A stretch of DNA of 45,620 nucleotides. Origin: Marinobacter sp. B9-2 (GTDB taxonomy: Bacteria > Pseudomonadota > Gammaproteobacteria > Pseudomonadales > Oleiphilaceae). Positions within the stretch are counted from its first letter, which is position 1. The number at the start of each line of letters is the position of its first letter. This document shows positions 44,553 through 45,620 of the stretch, in pieces. The notes below the pieces were generated by a model. It was not told the DNA's origin. It saw nothing but the letters and a program-made list of their open reading frames with translations, and searched no databases. The DNA lies in contig PYVH01000016.1 in assembly GCA_003030785.1 (NCBI GenBank), forward strand, positions 1-45,620. Reading direction: 5' to 3'. Position numbers and translations under genes: made by a program.

Positions 44553-45620
44553 CTAACTCACGGGCCGGAAATTCAGTACGGCCTCCTCCCATGACAGCAC
44601 GATATACCCGCCTGCAAAGACCGCCCACACAACCGCTGCAACCACAATGGTTATATCCGGTGCCAGAGGTACCTTGTCGAAACGGCTGTAGCTCGCCCGC
44701 ACCGCCCCGGTGACGGCCAGTGCAAGCAGCAACCCCCCAATTACGTCCGTGAACCAGTGAACGCCCAGGTAAAGCCGACTCAAAGCCACGGGCACCAGTG
44801 GAAGAGACAGCAGGACATAGGATTGCCAGCGCTTCCGGTGTCGGCTTTCTCCGGCAACGAAACTTGCCAGCAGGGTGACCAGCAGCGTAATGCCTGCCGT
44901 GTGACCGCTGGGGAAGGCACCGGAATCGGGCGGCCCCATGACCTCGTCCGGCCGGGGGACGCCGAGCAGGGACTTCAGGCCCCAGACCAGAACAACCGTC
45001 ACAACAACGGCCGCCAGAATATGGGTGGCAGCGGCGTAATACCCCCGGAACAGGAGTGCCGCGAATGCCAGCGCGCCGGCGGCGATCAGAACCGGCGCGT
45101 CACCGAGCAACGTAATGGCAATGAAGGGGCCGTCCAGCAGAGGTTGCCGGAGTTGCTCAAACCATTGCAGGACGGCCTTGTCGAAGCCATCCAGCAGGCT
45201 CGTTTCTGTAGCCAGTTGCTTCCAGATCAGCAACAGGGCGGAAGCGCCAAGCGCGAGCATGAGCGAAGCCAGAGGAAACTCACCCTCCCGGGCAGGGCGC
45301 TGGTTGGTATAAAGGCGCCAGAATCGGTGAGTCGCCTCGTATTGCGCCATCCACTGCTTCAGCCATTGGTAGAAACGGCTGCTTTCACCAAGTCCCAACT
45401 GAAATCGCAACAGCACGAAATAGACCACGGTCAGGGCGGCGAGGCTGATGCCGATCACCGCATAGAAGTGCGCAGGAGGCCTGATTTCGCTGGCCAGGGC
45501 GCTGCCCACCAGAAACCCCGGGAAAATATAGACCGGAGCCCAGGCGATGGCCGAGCCGATGTTGAAGGCCAGAAAGCGACGCCATGACATCATCAGGGCG
45601 CCGGCCACCAGGGGAATAAC
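44553..45620 (-). CDS. DedA-PAP2 fusion membrane protein, N-terminus outside the window
   Basis: The frame is open through the right edge, so the start is missing; 355 residues are visible. The first visible residues (VIPLVAGALMMSWRRFLAFNIGSAIAWAPVYIFPGF) are the C-terminal part of a DedA/SNARE-associated domain. Then a linker leads to a PAP2 phosphatase domain with all three motifs: KSLLGVPRP, PSGHT and SRLYLGVHWFTD. About nine transmembrane helices are visible. DedA proteins are known to move undecaprenyl phosphate across the membrane and PAP2 enzymes to dephosphorylate undecaprenyl diphosphate or other lipid phosphates. Joining the two suggests lipid carrier recycling, which is inference. 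Confidence 0.88.
   Translation of the reverse strand, partial: VIPLVAGALMMSWRRFLAFNIGSAIAWAPVYIFPGFLVGSALASEIRPPAHFYAVIGISLAALTVVYFVLLRFQLGLGESSRFYQWLKQWMAQYEATHRFWRLYTNQRPAREGEFPLASLMLALGASALLLIWKQLATETSLLDGFDKAVLQWFEQLRQPLLDGPFIAITLLGDAPVLIAAGALAFAALLFRGYYAAATHILAAVVVTVVLVWGLKSLLGVPRPDEVMGPPDSGAFPSGHTAGITLLVTLLASFVAGESRHRKRWQSYVLLSLPLVPVALSRLYLGVHWFTDVIGGLLLALAVTGAVRASYSRFDKVPLAPDITIVVAAVVWAVFAGGYIVLSWEEAVLNFRPVS

Overview
The window looks like chromosomal DNA of a gammaproteobacterium close to Marinobacter. The base composition is fairly GC-rich, and the order rsmI, rnpB, mraZ, dcw cluster, lpxC, dciA, M23 peptidase, secA, argJ, Nudix-ThiE fusion is the one known from Pseudomonas and its marine relatives. 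The MurE DNPR motif and the LPS gene lpxC fit a meso-DAP, Gram-negative cell. The genus is inferred from gene order and protein character, not from a search.

Layout. (1) 1-1570: the start of a probable lpoA lipoprotein gene reading out of the window, divergent from rsmI, then the RNase P RNA gene with a readable promoter and terminator. (2) 1771-19956: a complete division and cell wall cluster, all on the plus strand: mraZ, rsmH, ftsL, ftsI, murE, murF, mraY, murD, ftsW, murG, murC, ddlB, ftsQ, ftsA, ftsZ, then lpxC. Most neighbours overlap or lie within a few bases, so the cluster probably reads as one long operon from a promoter with a four-repeat MraZ operator. (3) 19968-28147: dciA (replicative helicase loader, minus strand), an M23 peptidase, secA, argJ, a Nudix-ThiE fusion, moaC and ribA. 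(4) 28216-32260, minus strand: dxs, ispA, xseB and an NRDE (TANGO2-type) gene; dxs and ispA make isoprenoid precursors, including those of the undecaprenyl carrier used by MraY and MurG. (5) 32350-35315: a TauE/SafE permease, lgt, thyA and folA. (6) 35312-38803, minus strand: a DEAD-box RNA helicase, a haloalkane-dehalogenase-like hydrolase, a small cysteine-rich protein and an unrecognised 116-residue protein. (7) 38931-45620: an AI-2E family permease, a small exported peptidoglycan-binding-type protein, ilvD, a cNMP-binding/HDOD regulator, a LON-domain protein and a DedA-PAP2 fusion cut by the window edge.

Most of the window is core chromosome. I see no transposase, phage gene, integrase, tRNA, CRISPR array, toxin-antitoxin pair or defence island, and I do not find a clearly new multigene system. 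The observations most worth checking are: the haloalkane-dehalogenase-like protein with Asn in place of the nucleophilic Asp (residue 119), whose ribosome binding site lies in one arm of a 9-bp inverted repeat; a perfect 20-bp palindrome over the shared stop codons of folA and the helicase gene, giving both proteins the same last three codons; similar stop-codon hairpins at the lpxC/dciA junction and at the end of the hydrolase gene; two stem-loops between ftsZ and lpxC; two palindromes at the helicase promoter; a ThiE-like domain that has lost its usual binding residues; and the DedA-PAP2 fusion.
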